DNA of 49,758 nucleotides from Clostridia bacterium (lineage in GTDB: Bacteria > Bacillota > Clostridia > Oscillospirales > Acutalibacteraceae). The stretch lies in assembly GCA_017436285.1 (NCBI GenBank), contig JAFSDL010000022.1:1-49758 (forward strand), read 5' to 3'. The notes under the pieces were generated by a model. That model saw only the letters and a program-made list of their open reading frames with translations, searched no databases and was not told where the DNA came from. A program made the position numbers and the translations under genes. Below are positions 36,500-46,500 of the stretch, piece by piece (the first letter of the stretch is position 1; each line of letters opens with the position of its first letter).

Positions 36500-37214
36500 T
36501 ATTAAAAACACTTTAAATGAAATCAAGCCCACTCCCTATCTTGAAACCCGACTTGAAGCAAGGGTAAAAGACTTTGAGCCTGTACCCAAAAGAAGCAGAA
36601 GGCTTGCAGCTTCAACCTTTGCTATGTGTGCATTGGTTCTGACTTTAGGGTTATTTGCAGGAACAAAGCTTATTAAAACAGATTCCCGACCAATTGAAAA
36701 AACAAGTGCAACTCTTGAAACCCATCAGGCGCAAATGAACACAGAAAAGGTAGTAAGCACCACCGAAGCAAATCTTGTAGTTTTTGAAAGCCACCCCGAT
36801 GAATTTTATCAATATACGGAAGAAATCAATACAGAGGGTATCACGCTTACTGTATCGGGTGAAGATATTACCGAGGGTAATTATATTAAATTCTATCCTG
36901 AAAAAAATTATGTTGACCTGCCTTTAGAAGCAATTTTTGAAAAACTGGGAGGTAAATTCACCTGGATTAATAATGCTACTGCATCTTTGGAAATAAACGG
37001 AAAGACTTATAATTATAGTGCTGAATTTGCAAATATGCATTTAAGGAATGATGATAAATATATAAATTTCCGCTCCGATAAATATATTAAAACCGAGCAC
37101 AGAAAAGTAAACGGAAAGCATATAATCGATAACGAATCTCTTGAAATGCTTTTAAAGCATTTCGGTTATGAAATTACAGTTGATTTTGATAATAAAACAA
37201 TTGAAATTAAATAA
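36486..37214 (+). CDS. Anti-sigma factor-like membrane protein with copper-amine-oxidase-like sensor domain
   Basis: 242 residues from ATG 36486, behind GGAGGA inside the end of the sigma gene; an in-frame ATG at 36465 has no ribosome site. Cytoplasmic N-terminus (about 1-36), one membrane helix (about 38-60, AASTFAMCALVLTLGLFAG), a Thr/Glu-rich spacer, then an extracellular domain (about 140-242) with the copper-amine-oxidase N-terminal-like pattern (VDLPLEAIFEKLGG... and VNGKHIIDNESLEMLLKHFG). This extracellular module is common in Firmicutes surface proteins and may sense or bind wall material. A perfect hairpin terminator follows. Confidence 0.82.
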   Translation: MKKNDIKNTLNEIKPTPYLETRLEARVKDFEPVPKRSRRLAASTFAMCALVLTLGLFAGTKLIKTDSRPIEKTSATLETHQAQMNTEKVVSTTEANLVVFESHPDEFYQYTEEINTEGITLTVSGEDITEGNYIKFYPEKNYVDLPLEAIFEKLGGKFTWINNATASLEINGKTYNYSAEFANMHLRNDDKYINFRSDKYIKTEHRKVNGKHIIDNESLEMLLKHFGYEITVDFDNKTIEIK

Positions 37215-37222
37215 TTAAAAAT

Positions 37223-37267
37223 AAATATCGCAATATGTAAATATTTTCTTTACATATTGCGATATTT
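37223..37267 (+). terminator. Terminator after the anti-sigma gene
   Basis: Perfect 19-bp arms 37223-37241 and 37249-37267 (core TCGCAATATGTAAA) with a 7-base loop, then TTAG. The right arm also contains the -35 element of the prfB promoter. Confidence 0.85.
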
Positions 37268-37277
37268 TAGTTATAAT
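37249..37277 (+). promoter_or_regulatory. prfB: Sigma-A promoter of prfB
   Basis: TTTACA (37249-37254), 17 bases, TATAAT (37272-37277), giving a leader of about 90 bases before prfB. Confidence 0.75.
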
Positions 37278-37301
37278 ATTTATTTGAAAAATTATGTAAT
37301 C

Positions 37302-37356
37302 AGGTGGTTAATATGCGTTAATACAAAAACTAAACATATTTATTAAATAAACCACT
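37302..37356 (+). promoter_or_regulatory. prfB leader with a two-codon ORF and possible pairing
   Basis: AGGTGG (37302-37307) is a good ribosome site 5 bases before ATG CGT TAA (37313-37321), a start-Arg-stop mini-ORF. The same ribosome-site stretch GGTGGTT (37303-37309) can pair with AACCACT (37350-37356), just ahead of prfB's own AAAGGA (37361-37366). This may be a leader whose translation depends on termination at UAA, but chance is possible. Confidence 0.3.
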
Positions 37357-37374
37357 ATTGAAAGGAAAATATAT

Positions 37375-38484
37375 ATGCTTCAGTTTGAAGAATTACGACT
37401 TGAGCTCCTCTCTTATGAGGACAAATTAAAGGACCTTGCAGATGCTCTCGGTCTTCAGAAAATGAAGGATGAGGTAGCAGAGCTTGAAGCAGAAAGTGCT
37501 AAGGACGGTTTCTGGGATGATATTGCCCGTTCACAGAAAATCACTCAGCATATGGCAGGCCTCAAAAACAAAATCGGTGCTTATGATGAGCTTTGCGGTG
37601 TTTTTGATGACACCTTAACTCTTATTGAGCTTGCAAACGAGGAAGAGGACGAAAGCCTTTTTGATGAATGTCGCCAGGGTGTTGACGGATTTGTTACAGC
37701 TCTTGATGCTATGACTCTTTCAACTCTTCTTACAGGTGAATATGATAAAAACAACGCTATTCTTACCTTCCACGCAGGTGCAGGCGGAACAGAGGCTCAG
37801 GACTGGGCTCAGATGCTTTTCCGTATGTATAACCGTTGGGGTGAGCGCCACGGCTTCAAGGTTTCAACACTTGACTATCTTGATGGTGACGAAGCAGGTC
37901 TTAAATCTGCTGTTATTCTTATTGAGGGCGAAAACGCTTACGGATATATGAAGAGTGAAAGCGGTATTCACAGACTTGTTCGTGTTTCACCCTTTGATGC
38001 ATCAGGCAGACGCCACACATCCTTTGCTTCTCTCGAGGTTATGCCCGAAATTGATGATAGCATCGATGTTGAAATTGCACCCGAGGATATCAAAATGGAC
38101 GTTTATCGTTCATCAGGTGCAGGCGGTCAGAAGGTTAACAAAACCTCCTCTGCAGTTCGTCTTACTCATATTCCCACAGGTATTGTTTGCTCCTGTCAGG
38201 TTGAAAGAAGCCAGCATCAGAACCGCGAGGTTGCTATGCGTATGCTTAAATCCAAGCTTATTGAAATCAAAGAGCGCGAGCACCTTGACAAAATCAGTGA
38301 TATCAAGGGCGTTCAGAAGGAAATTGCATGGGGTAGCCAGATTCGTTCATACGTATTTATGCCCTACACACTTGCAAAGGACCACAGAACAAGCTTTGAA
38401 AACGGTAATATCAATGCAGTTATGGATGGTGACCTTGACGGATTCATCAACGCATATCTCAAAATGCAAGCAAACAAAGAATAA
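37375..38484 (+). CDS. prfB: Peptide chain release factor 2, without programmed frameshift
   Basis: 369 residues in one continuous frame. The catalytic GGQ is at 250-252 (GAGGQKVNKTSSAVRL), and the N-terminal helical domain carries the usual FWDD near 42-45. RF2 releases peptides at UAA and UGA. Many bacteria regulate it through an in-frame UGA after CUU near codon 25; here the corresponding place (ALGLQKM, CTT CAG) has no stop, so that autoregulation is absent. ATG 37375 has AAAGGA upstream. The malic enzyme gene follows by 8 bases. Confidence 0.96.
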   Translation: MLQFEELRLELLSYEDKLKDLADALGLQKMKDEVAELEAESAKDGFWDDIARSQKITQHMAGLKNKIGAYDELCGVFDDTLTLIELANEEEDESLFDECRQGVDGFVTALDAMTLSTLLTGEYDKNNAILTFHAGAGGTEAQDWAQMLFRMYNRWGERHGFKVSTLDYLDGDEAGLKSAVILIEGENAYGYMKSESGIHRLVRVSPFDASGRRHTSFASLEVMPEIDDSIDVEIAPEDIKMDVYRSSGAGGQKVNKTSSAVRLTHIPTGIVCSCQVERSQHQNREVAMRMLKSKLIEIKEREHLDKISDIKGVQKEIAWGSQIRSYVFMPYTLAKDHRTSFENGNINAVMDGDLDGFINAYLKMQANKE

Positions 38485-38492
38485 TTATAATT

Positions 38493-39662
38493 ATGAACAT
38501 TAAAGATACTTCATTAAAAAAGCATTATGAATGGAACGGGAAAATTGAAGTTATTGCTCGTTGCCCCGTTGAAACAAGAGAAGATATGGCTTTGGCATAC
38601 ACCCCCGGTGTTGCCGAGGCTTGTCTTGTTATTAAAGATGATGTCAATAAATCCTTTGAGCTTACAAGAAGAAATAATCTTGTGGCAGTAGTAACAGACG
38701 GAACTGCAGTTTTAGGTCTTGGTGATATCGGTCCTGAGGCGGGTATGCCTGTTATGGAGGGCAAATGCGCTCTCTTTAAAAAATTTGCAGATGTTGATGC
38801 CTTTCCCCTTTGCATTAAGTCAAAGGATGTTGATGAAATCGTAAGAACAATTTATCTTCTTTCAGGTAGCTTCGGCGGAATTAACCTTGAAGATATTGCC
38901 GCTCCGAGATGCTTTGAAATTGAAAAGAAGCTTAAAGGAATTTGTGACATACCCATATTTCACGATGACCAGCACGGTACCGCAGTTGTTGTTTTAGCAG
39001 GTGTTCTCAATGCGCTTAAGGTGGTTAAGAAGGATATAAAAAATATAAAAATCGTTGTTAACGGGCTTGGTGCTGCAGGCACTGCAATTTCTAAAATGCT
39101 CATTGCAGCAGGGGCACAGAATATGGTGCTTGTTGACAGACGAGGCATTATTGATGAAAACGATGAGCTTTTAGGTGAGGAAAGACAAAAGCTTGCAAAA
39201 ATCACAAATCCTGAAAAGCTTACAGGCGGTCTGGATGTTGCAATTAAAAATGCAGATGTTTTTGTTGGTGTTTCTGCTCCCAATATTCTTTCTCAGGAAA
39301 TGGTTAAAGCAATGAACACCGATGCAATTGTTTTTGCAATGGCTAATCCCACCCCCGAAATTATGCCTGATAAAGCAAAGGAAGCAGGGGCGAGAGTTGT
39401 TGGAACAGGTCGTTCAGATTTCCCCAACCAGATTAACAATGTTCTCGTTTTCCCCGGTATTTTCAGAGGTGCTCTTGATTGCGGAGCAACAGCAATAACC
39501 GAAGAAATGAAGCTTGCCGCTGCTTATGCTTTAGCAAACCACATTCCCGAAAATGAGCTTAACGAAGAAAACATAATTCCTTCTGCCCTTGACAGAAGCG
39601 TTGCTTTTGAAATCGCAGAGGCAGTAAAAAGAGCTGCAATCTTAAACAATAATATTCGATAA
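38493..39662 (+). CDS. Malic enzyme (oxaloacetate-decarboxylating malate dehydrogenase), short bacterial type
   Basis: 389 residues, the length of single-domain bacterial malic enzymes. Signatures: [10 protein letters not shown] (catalytic Tyr near 38), [25 protein letters not shown] (catalytic Lys near 91), [25 protein letters not shown] (metal-binding Asp), and a Rossmann GLGAAGTAI. It converts malate to pyruvate and CO2 with NAD(P) reduction. NAD or NADP preference cannot be read with confidence. It lies 8 bases after prfB and shares its transcript. Confidence 0.95.
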   Translation: MNIKDTSLKKHYEWNGKIEVIARCPVETREDMALAYTPGVAEACLVIKDDVNKSFELTRRNNLVAVVTDGTAVLGLGDIGPEAGMPVMEGKCALFKKFADVDAFPLCIKSKDVDEIVRTIYLLSGSFGGINLEDIAAPRCFEIEKKLKGICDIPIFHDDQHGTAVVVLAGVLNALKVVKKDIKNIKIVVNGLGAAGTAISKMLIAAGAQNMVLVDRRGIIDENDELLGEERQKLAKITNPEKLTGGLDVAIKNADVFVGVSAPNILSQEMVKAMNTDAIVFAMANPTPEIMPDKAKEAGARVVGTGRSDFPNQINNVLVFPGIFRGALDCGATAITEEMKLAAAYALANHIPENELNEENIIPSALDRSVAFEIAEAVKRAAILNNNIR

Positions 39663-39670
39663 TAAAAATT

Positions 39671-39708
39671 GACTGTACCACCTTTTATTTGGCGATACAG
39701 TCTTTTTT
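39671..39708 (+). terminator. Terminator of the prfB/malic enzyme unit
   Basis: GACTGTA (39671-39677) and TACAGTC (39696-39702) with an 18-base loop, followed by six T. Confidence 0.75.
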
Positions 39709-39949
39709 ATTGGATTTCTTGTTCAAGTGATGCAAATTCGGGTGCAGAAAAAAACTCGGTTAGTGACACCCCTAAACCATCACAGAGTAATTTCAATGTC
39801 ACTATTCCCGGATTTTGACTTTTTCCATACAAAATATTTTTTATTGAAGACGGTGGCACAGCAGACTCTGTAGCAAGTTTATTTATTGTCATTCTTTTTT
39901 CTTCGCACAACTGAAGAATACGATTTTTTACAGCAATATAAGTATTCAT
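39707..39949 (-). CDS. XRE (Cro/CI)-type transcriptional regulator
   Basis: 80 residues, almost all helix-turn-helix: ILQLCEEKRMTINKLATES then VPPSSIKNILYGKSQNPGIVTLKLLCDGLGVSLTEFF. There is no ligand or peptidase domain. GGAGG precedes the start. It is divergent from the coiled-coil membrane gene at 40090, and two identical palindromes cover that gene's promoter, so it is probably its repressor. Lone XRE genes like this also occur in phages and small mobile islands, but no integrase is near. Confidence 0.92.
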   Translation of the reverse strand: MNTYIAVKNRILQLCEEKRMTINKLATESAVPPSSIKNILYGKSQNPGIVTLKLLCDGLGVSLTEFFSAPEFASLEQEIQ

Positions 39950-39996
39950 TGGGTTCCTCCGGTTAATTGTTATGTCTTAATTTTAGACAAAAACCG

Positions 39997-40035
39997 TTGA
40001 CAATATAGGCTATATATGATACTATATAGGCTATA
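39997..40035 (+). promoter_or_regulatory. Promoter with two tandem operators
   Basis: TTGACA (39997-40002), 17 bases, TACTAT (40020-40025). The palindrome TATAG-G-CTATA occurs twice, at 40004-40014 (inside the spacer) and 40025-40035 (over the -10 edge and start point), centres exactly 21 bases apart, i.e. two helix turns on the same face. This is the layout of repression by a small dimeric regulator; the divergent XRE protein is the natural candidate. Confidence 0.75.
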
Positions 40036-40089
40036 AATAGACTGTTTTATATAAATAGTTTGTTCAAAAATTTACTTGGAGGTAGTTTT

Positions 40090-41088
40090 ATGAATAAATT
40101 TACACAAGAGCAAGAAACAGAAATTCTCAGATGTGCCCGTAACCTTACTGCTGCAATACTAACAGAAGAAGATGAAATAACAAGACTCCAATCAATGCCC
40201 TTACCTCAAAAACCTGCTGAACCTGCTATGTGGGAAATAGACCCACCGCTCACTATACAACCGATTTATCCCCCCAAACCTAAAACAAGTTATACTTATA
40301 CCGATTTTATAAAGGACTTTTTGCAAGAAAAAAACCTAACTAAAACCAAGCTGATACTTTTAATAATTATATTGAACGGTCTCTTGATTCTTTTATTACC
40401 CGTTGCTTTTCTTTTTACATTCAGCGAATATAAAAAGAAACAAAACGAATTAAATGGTGAGCTTGCTAAAAATCCGGAATATGTTGAAGCTGTAGCAGAA
40501 GCTGAAAGAATTGCCGAAGAAAAAAACAAAGAAGCTTATGAAGAATATTTAAAAGAAAAAGACCGACTTGAAAAATTGAACAAAGAAGAAATTGAGGAAT
40601 ATAATAACAAAATTATTCCTCAATATAACACAGATTTAGCACTTTGGAAAAATCAACAAGCCCGTAAAATTGAAATAATTACTAACGACCTTAAACTAAA
40701 CAAGGAAACATTAGATAATCTTTACACCGAAACCCGTTTAGTTTCAGCAACTTACAGAGAACTCTGGATTCTTGATTGGCTTTATAAGGATATGAGCACC
40801 TCTGACCACGATATAAGATATGCTACCGAGCTTCTTGACCGCGACAGACAACGCCTTGCAACAGAAAGAGCAGGACAAGTTACTGTGGACGCAATTAATT
40901 CAATGACAAATGATATGCGACAAGGCTTTACCGCAATCTACGATGCTATTGAAACAGGTAATGAAATTCAACAATCCACTCTTGCAACGCTTTCAAAAAC
41001 ACGCAGAGATATGAATATAGGTAACATTATCGAAACAATTCAACACCACAACACAAACAAAAAACTTGATAAGGTTTTTGAAGACTAA
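40090..41088 (+). CDS. Coiled-coil membrane protein of unknown function, under XRE control
   Basis: 332 residues from ATG 40090 behind TTGGAGGT; an extension to 40060 lacks a ribosome site. Layout: N-terminal helix, Pro-rich stretch (about 45-75, MPLPQKP... PIYPPKPK), one long hydrophobic segment (about 88-114, KTKLILLIIILNGLLILLL...), then a highly charged coiled coil (about 115-190) and a helical C-terminal part with YRELWILDWLYKDMSTSDHDIRYA. I do not recognise a family. The tail probably lies in the cytoplasm as a long rod. Tight repression by a nearby XRE protein suggests an induced function such as stress, phage or defence response; that is inference. Confidence 0.8.
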   Translation: MNKFTQEQETEILRCARNLTAAILTEEDEITRLQSMPLPQKPAEPAMWEIDPPLTIQPIYPPKPKTSYTYTDFIKDFLQEKNLTKTKLILLIIILNGLLILLLPVAFLFTFSEYKKKQNELNGELAKNPEYVEAVAEAERIAEEKNKEAYEEYLKEKDRLEKLNKEEIEEYNNKIIPQYNTDLALWKNQQARKIEIITNDLKLNKETLDNLYTETRLVSATYRELWILDWLYKDMSTSDHDIRYATELLDRDRQRLATERAGQVTVDAINSMTNDMRQGFTAIYDAIETGNEIQQSTLATLSKTRRDMNIGNIIETIQHHNTNKKLDKVFED

Positions 41089-41095
41089 CAAATTA

Positions 41096-41139
41096 AATAA
41101 CCCTCACCATTCAGCTTCAATTGAATGATGAGGGTTATT
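41096..41139. terminator. Bidirectional terminator hairpin
   Basis: 18-base arms 41096-41113 and 41122-41139, 17 paired (core AATAACCCTCA), 8-base loop, between convergent genes. Confidence 0.85.
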
Positions 41140-41140
41140 C

Positions 41141-43513
41141 TTATGCCTCATTAAAGTATTTAACTATATATTCAACAACTGCACCAAACATCGGATGACT
41201 GTGGGAATGTGCACCATCCCAGTTTTCCCAAAGGGTTGTTGCGCCATTCTTTTTCATTGTGTAGAAGGTGTTTTCCTTTTCGCTTGTGAGAAGCTTGAAG
41301 GCTAAATCCTTATGACCATTTTCGCAAAGGGTTCTGATAAGAATATCTGTGCCGAAAATACCTGAATCAAACTCGCCAAGCTTTTCGTATTTATCAACAA
41401 TTGCTTTGAGAGTTTTTTCGTTACCCAAGCCTAAATCATAACCATAAGCATCTGCTGCTTCTGTTGACTTATAGAAGGTGCAGGTTTTCTTGTCATAATA
41501 TTTATCAAGAAAAGCCTTTTTAACCTTTTCGTAACGAGCCTTTAACTCTTTATTAGGCTTGCCGATAACATCTGCAATTTCCATTGTCATTTTAAGAGTC
41601 TTAAGGTAGAAATAAGTGTTTACAAAGGGCTCAGGAATAAGGTTTCTGTCCTTGGGTGAGCACCAGTCACCTAAGCACCAGCCCCCCTTTTCCTCGCGGA
41701 CTACCAAGCCCTTTTCACTGTGACCTTCAAGGTAATCAAGATAACTGAGCATATTGGGGTAATATGCTTCAAGAAGCTTCTTATCACCATAATGCTTGTA
41801 GAATGCATAAGGCACGATTACCATTGCGCCACCCCAACCACCGGGACCGCCACCACCACCATAGAATGGTGCGGTATGCTGAACGTGTCCGTTGAAAATA
41901 TCCTGACAGTCTGCAATATCACGAATCCACTTGCGATACATACTTTCTGCATCAAAGCAGGTCATAACCACGTTTGCAGTTAACTGACCATCACCTGTGT
42001 AGCCGAGTCTTTCTCTATGAGGGCAGTCTGAGGGAATGCATCCGTGAATATTACTGTTCTGAGTTCTGATATACGCATCAAAAATCCATTGTAATGTTTT
42101 GTTTGAGGATTTGAATTTAACGATAGGCTTCAAATCCGTATGAACAACTCTGTATTCCTTAACCTCTACCCTGCCAAGCACATCAAAATATCTTGCGCCG
42201 TGCCAGGTGAATTGGGGATGATATTCCTTGCACTTATTATCATAAATAAATGTATCCTTCTGCATACGGAATTCGCCACCTGCAGAATGGAAGGCTAAAC
42301 CACCATTCTCATCAAGCTCTTCTGCATAGCGGATGGTACAGCTTTCGCTTGTATAAGCATCCTCAATAAAGCTTATAACGGGATAACCTGAAATATTTTC
42401 GCCTACATCATAAATTGCATAGTCGCCATTTCTATAAATGCATTTGGGCTTTAATTTTCTCACAATTCTGTCGGGAGTGAAATCTGCTTCATTAAGAACG
42501 GAAACAGGAGCAGAGATAATTTCAGGAGTGTTCCAATTTTCAGTTGAATAATCTGTATCGGAAAAATCATAGTAGCCTATTCTTGCATCCTGATCCTCAC
42601 CATAATAAACGCTTGCTCTCTGAACATAGGATTTAATATATTTTAGGTTGCTATCACTTTTTGCAATAACCTTATCACCTTGAGCAAGTTTGAAGCAAAG
42701 TTTGAGATTTCCGTTACCGTAGCATTTAACACCTTCATTGGGGCATTCGTGCTGAGCATACCAACCGCCACCAATATGGAAAACAATTGTGTTTTTGCCC
42801 TTTTTTAAAAACCTTGAAACATCAATTCTTTCATAAAGAATTCTGTATGTCATTCTGTCAAATATGGGGTAAGCCATACTTGCAGTATCCATAAATTCAA
42901 AGTTAGTCCAGGCAGGTGAAAGCACCTTATCGGTAATGCTTTTTCCGTTGATATAAATATTACAGTAGCCAAGACCTGTAACAAAAAGCTCTGCAGGGAT
43001 TTTCTTATCTAAATCAAAATCGCAACGGACAACAACTGCTTCCGTATCAGGAAACTCAACCCAATCCGCACCCTCAAAAACAAGGCTGAGATTATATTTT
43101 ATATATCTTTTACCGTCTTTTTCAAATGCAATATTTTCATACGGGAATCCATTTTTGGTGAAGAAATCAACAACCTCTGCTCTGCTTTCAGCAATAATAC
43201 TTTTTGCACCTTTTCCGATAGCAAGTGCCTTAAGCTCCTTTAAAATATTACTGCCTATTCTGAATTTTCTGTAATCCTTGCTTACTGCAATTTTGGAAAT
43301 TTCAAATTCACCGTTACCGTTATCATAAAGGCTACCGCATCCTAAAAGGTCATCACCTATTGCACAAACAATGTGGTATCCCTTTTCATCACGGTTATCT
43401 TTAACAAATATCGGCTTTTCACCCTCTTCACCGCAGAAAACCTGACGGCGAAGAGAGATGATATTTTTAAATAATTTATCAGAAAAATCAATTTTTTCGT
43501 ATCTTTTCTGCAT
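41141..43513 (-). CDS. GNAT acetyltransferase - GH78 alpha-L-rhamnosidase fusion
   Basis: 790 residues in one frame. Residues 1-147 are a GNAT domain: central strand EISKIAV then SKDYRKFRIGSNILKELKALA (acetyl-CoA loop at about 79-99) and a closing ESRAEVVDFFTKNGF. From about 150 the chain is a GH78 rhamnosidase: beta domains, the DCPHRERLGYTGDGQ signature at 496-510 carrying the catalytic acid region, a barrel with WCLGDWCSP, and LWENWDG near 762 with the general base. It has no signal peptide, so it would act on imported rhamnosides. It starts 8 bases after the beta-galactosidase gene. The fusion of an acetyltransferase to a rhamnosidase is not one I know; the acceptor could be the sugar itself or an unrelated metabolite. 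Confidence 0.92.
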   Translation of the reverse strand: MQKRYEKIDFSDKLFKNIISLRRQVFCGEEGEKPIFVKDNRDEKGYHIVCAIGDDLLGCGSLYDNGNGEFEISKIAVSKDYRKFRIGSNILKELKALAIGKGAKSIIAESRAEVVDFFTKNGFPYENIAFEKDGKRYIKYNLSLVFEGADWVEFPDTEAVVVRCDFDLDKKIPAELFVTGLGYCNIYINGKSITDKVLSPAWTNFEFMDTASMAYPIFDRMTYRILYERIDVSRFLKKGKNTIVFHIGGGWYAQHECPNEGVKCYGNGNLKLCFKLAQGDKVIAKSDSNLKYIKSYVQRASVYYGEDQDARIGYYDFSDTDYSTENWNTPEIISAPVSVLNEADFTPDRIVRKLKPKCIYRNGDYAIYDVGENISGYPVISFIEDAYTSESCTIRYAEELDENGGLAFHSAGGEFRMQKDTFIYDNKCKEYHPQFTWHGARYFDVLGRVEVKEYRVVHTDLKPIVKFKSSNKTLQWIFDAYIRTQNSNIHGCIPSDCPHRERLGYTGDGQLTANVVMTCFDAESMYRKWIRDIADCQDIFNGHVQHTAPFYGGGGGPGGWGGAMVIVPYAFYKHYGDKKLLEAYYPNMLSYLDYLEGHSEKGLVVREEKGGWCLGDWCSPKDRNLIPEPFVNTYFYLKTLKMTMEIADVIGKPNKELKARYEKVKKAFLDKYYDKKTCTFYKSTEAADAYGYDLGLGNEKTLKAIVDKYEKLGEFDSGIFGTDILIRTLCENGHKDLAFKLLTSEKENTFYTMKKNGATTLWENWDGAHSHSHPMFGAVVEYIVKYFNEA

Positions 43514-43521
43514 AATACACC

Positions 43522-46500
43522 TTATTTATCTTTCTTTTGAGGGGCTATTACAAAGTTGAATGCAAGCTCCTTAGAAGCATCAATGCTGTACTCGGGAAGA
43601 GTTGCAGGACCACAGCTACCTGTACCCGTACCCTTTGTGAATCCGTTAAGGGTTACAAAGGTTGTTTTCTGGTCAAAAATATCTTCTCTGTGGTCTGCCT
43701 TCTGAAGAAGGGTCTGAGTATAGTTATGAACATTGAAATCAAATCTCTTGTCAGAGTAAATGAGGATTTCCTCACCCTTTTCATTCTTTAATTTAAGATA
43801 TGAAACATCTGAGTGGTTTGAATTATCCTGAGGACGAATATATGGCTCGTGCTCATCTGCTACCCTTGCAGTATAAAGACCGATAGGTGCGTGTGCATTA
43901 AAGTCATTGTAATTTTCCTTTTCGCCTCTGCCGAAGTATTCAATTTCATTGAATTTTTTATCTGCCTCAAAGGTAAGACCGAGAGCAGCAATATCATAGA
44001 AATTCTCTTTACTATCTTTATCGGGAGCCATTGCAACCTCAATATCAACAACACCATTTGCACCGATAATGTAAAGAATATTTGCATTGAAGAGAATATC
44101 CTCTTTACCGTGAACAGTAATATACTGGCTCACAGATGCCACACCTGATTTAACCTCTGCGCTCATATCCTCAAGAACGATTTTGGGGTCAACAAGGTTA
44201 TGCTTTTCCCAATCCTCAATAATCCAACGGTCGTTATCTACATAAGCTCTTGAAAGGTTAAGCAGGAAGCCTCTGTGAGATGCAGGCTCTTTATTAAGCA
44301 CCTGAACTCCGTTTGCTTTATAGGAAACCATTTCACCTGTTTCCTCAGAGAATTCAATCGAACCGTTTTCAAATTTAACAGTAAGCTTTTCACCATCGGA
44401 AGCAATTGAAACCTTGCCCATTTCAAGCGATGGCTGAATAAAGGGTGCTTCTGAAAGTGTTAACTGCTCACTTGCAATTTCAAAATCCCCGTCAAGATAT
44501 GTAAGGTTAAGATATGTGTTTTTGTCATAATTAACCTTGGGTAAATCAAGCTTATATGTCGCATCCTTTTCAGGTGCAATATCTGTTGAGAAGCTACCGC
44601 ATTTTAGAGTTACGCCATTTTCCTGAAGCTCCCAATAAACCTCAATATTGGAGGAAGAAAGGAAGCGGTTAGTGTTTACAATAGTAAGCTTATTGCCTGA
44701 AAGCCTTCTTACTCTTAAGGGTCTGTAGCAATTTTTCATTTCATAAGCACCTGTGTGAGGTGTGCGGTCAGGGTAGAAAAGACCGTCAACACAGAAGCAA
44801 CCGTCGTGAAGAAGCTCACCGTGGTCACCACCGTAGGTGTACTGATATTTATATTTATCTGAACCATTGTGAAGCACGGAATGGTCAGCCCATTCCCAGA
44901 TACAACCGCCCATAAAGATATCATCAGAGAAGAAAATCTGCATATATTCCTCTAATGCACCGGGGCCAACACCCATAGCGTGACAATATTCGCAAAGATA
45001 GAAGGGAACTTCGTTATATTGTTTGCCACGTTTTCTGTCACGGATTTTTTTGAGGTCATCCTGATGAGTATACATTTCAGAGAACACATCATAATGATAG
45101 CGCTTTGTTCTTGAAACACCCTCATAGTGAACAGGAATATCTGTACCTAATTCCTTGAGCATTTCATAGCATTTATCGTGGCATTTATAACCGTGAGATT
45201 CATTACCCAAGCTCCACATAACAACTGAACAATGGGTACGGTCGCGGAAATACATTCTCTTTACTCTATCCATATAACGAGGAGCCCATTTTAATTTATG
45301 ACTGATTTCGCCACCCTCACAGCCTAAATCCCAGATACCGTGAGTTTCAATATCTGCTTCATCAACGCAGTAAAGACCGTAATGGTCGCAAAGCTCAAGG
45401 AAGAAGGGGTCGGGAGGATAGTGAGAGGTTCGAACACAGTTCACATTAAATTCCTTCATAAGCTCAACATCTTTTATTAAGTCCTCGAAGCTCATTGCAT
45501 AGCCCTTGGTTTCGTGGGTATCGTGGTGGTTTACACCCTTGAGCTTAATCTTTTTACCGTTGAAATAGAAAACTGCATCCTTAATTTCAATATTTTTAAA
45601 GCCGATGTACTGACGGATTGTCATAACCTCTTTTTTGCCCTTGTAAAGAGTAATATAAAGCTCATAAAGGCGAGGAATTTCTGCACTCCACTCCTCAACA
45701 TCAAGAGCTTTAAAGGTAATTGCATTTTTATCTGCACCCTCAACAATCTCTTCTGCAAGAAGCTTTTTGCCGTCATAAAGCTCTGCCTTAATGGTTGCAT
45801 TTTCAAGTGCACCCGCAATTTCAGTTTCAAGCTCAAGATTGTATTTTTTGCCCTTTTTCTTTGCTATTGCCTGAAAATCATTGATATAGGTTTTTTCATA
45901 AGCGTAAAGAAGAACATCACGGAAAATTCCGTTTTCTCTGAACATATCCTGAGCCTCAAGGTATGAGCCTGTGCACCATTTATAAACAACAACAATAACC
46001 TCGTTGTCGCCTTCATTGAGGAATTTGGTAATATCAAATTCATAGGAGTTGTGAGCAGCCTCACCATATCCCACAAATTTACCGTTAATGTATAAATCAA
46101 GGCAAGGGGTAACACCTAAGAAGGTGAGAATATACTCTTTGTTTAAATCTGCAATATTGATAAATTTTCGATATATACCGCAGGAAAAATCCTCGGGAAG
46201 CTCAGGGGGCTTAACGCCCTCGCCCTTGGGAAGACCTAATGCCCTTGGGTCAAAGCTATAAGGACAGTTAATGTATGCAGGCTCCTCATAGCCTGTTCTC
46301 TGCCATGTGGAAGGAACATTAATTTTGTCAAATTTAACCTTATTGGTATCAATGCTTTCGGGAAGCTTTGATTTTTTCTTATAATATTTAAACTCCCATT
46401 CACCTGAAAGAACAGTTACAATATCGCTGTTATAGCGCTCTGCTTTATAGTCTGCTTTTTTGGCATCCTTCTTCTTTGAATGGGGAATTGCATAAGCTCT

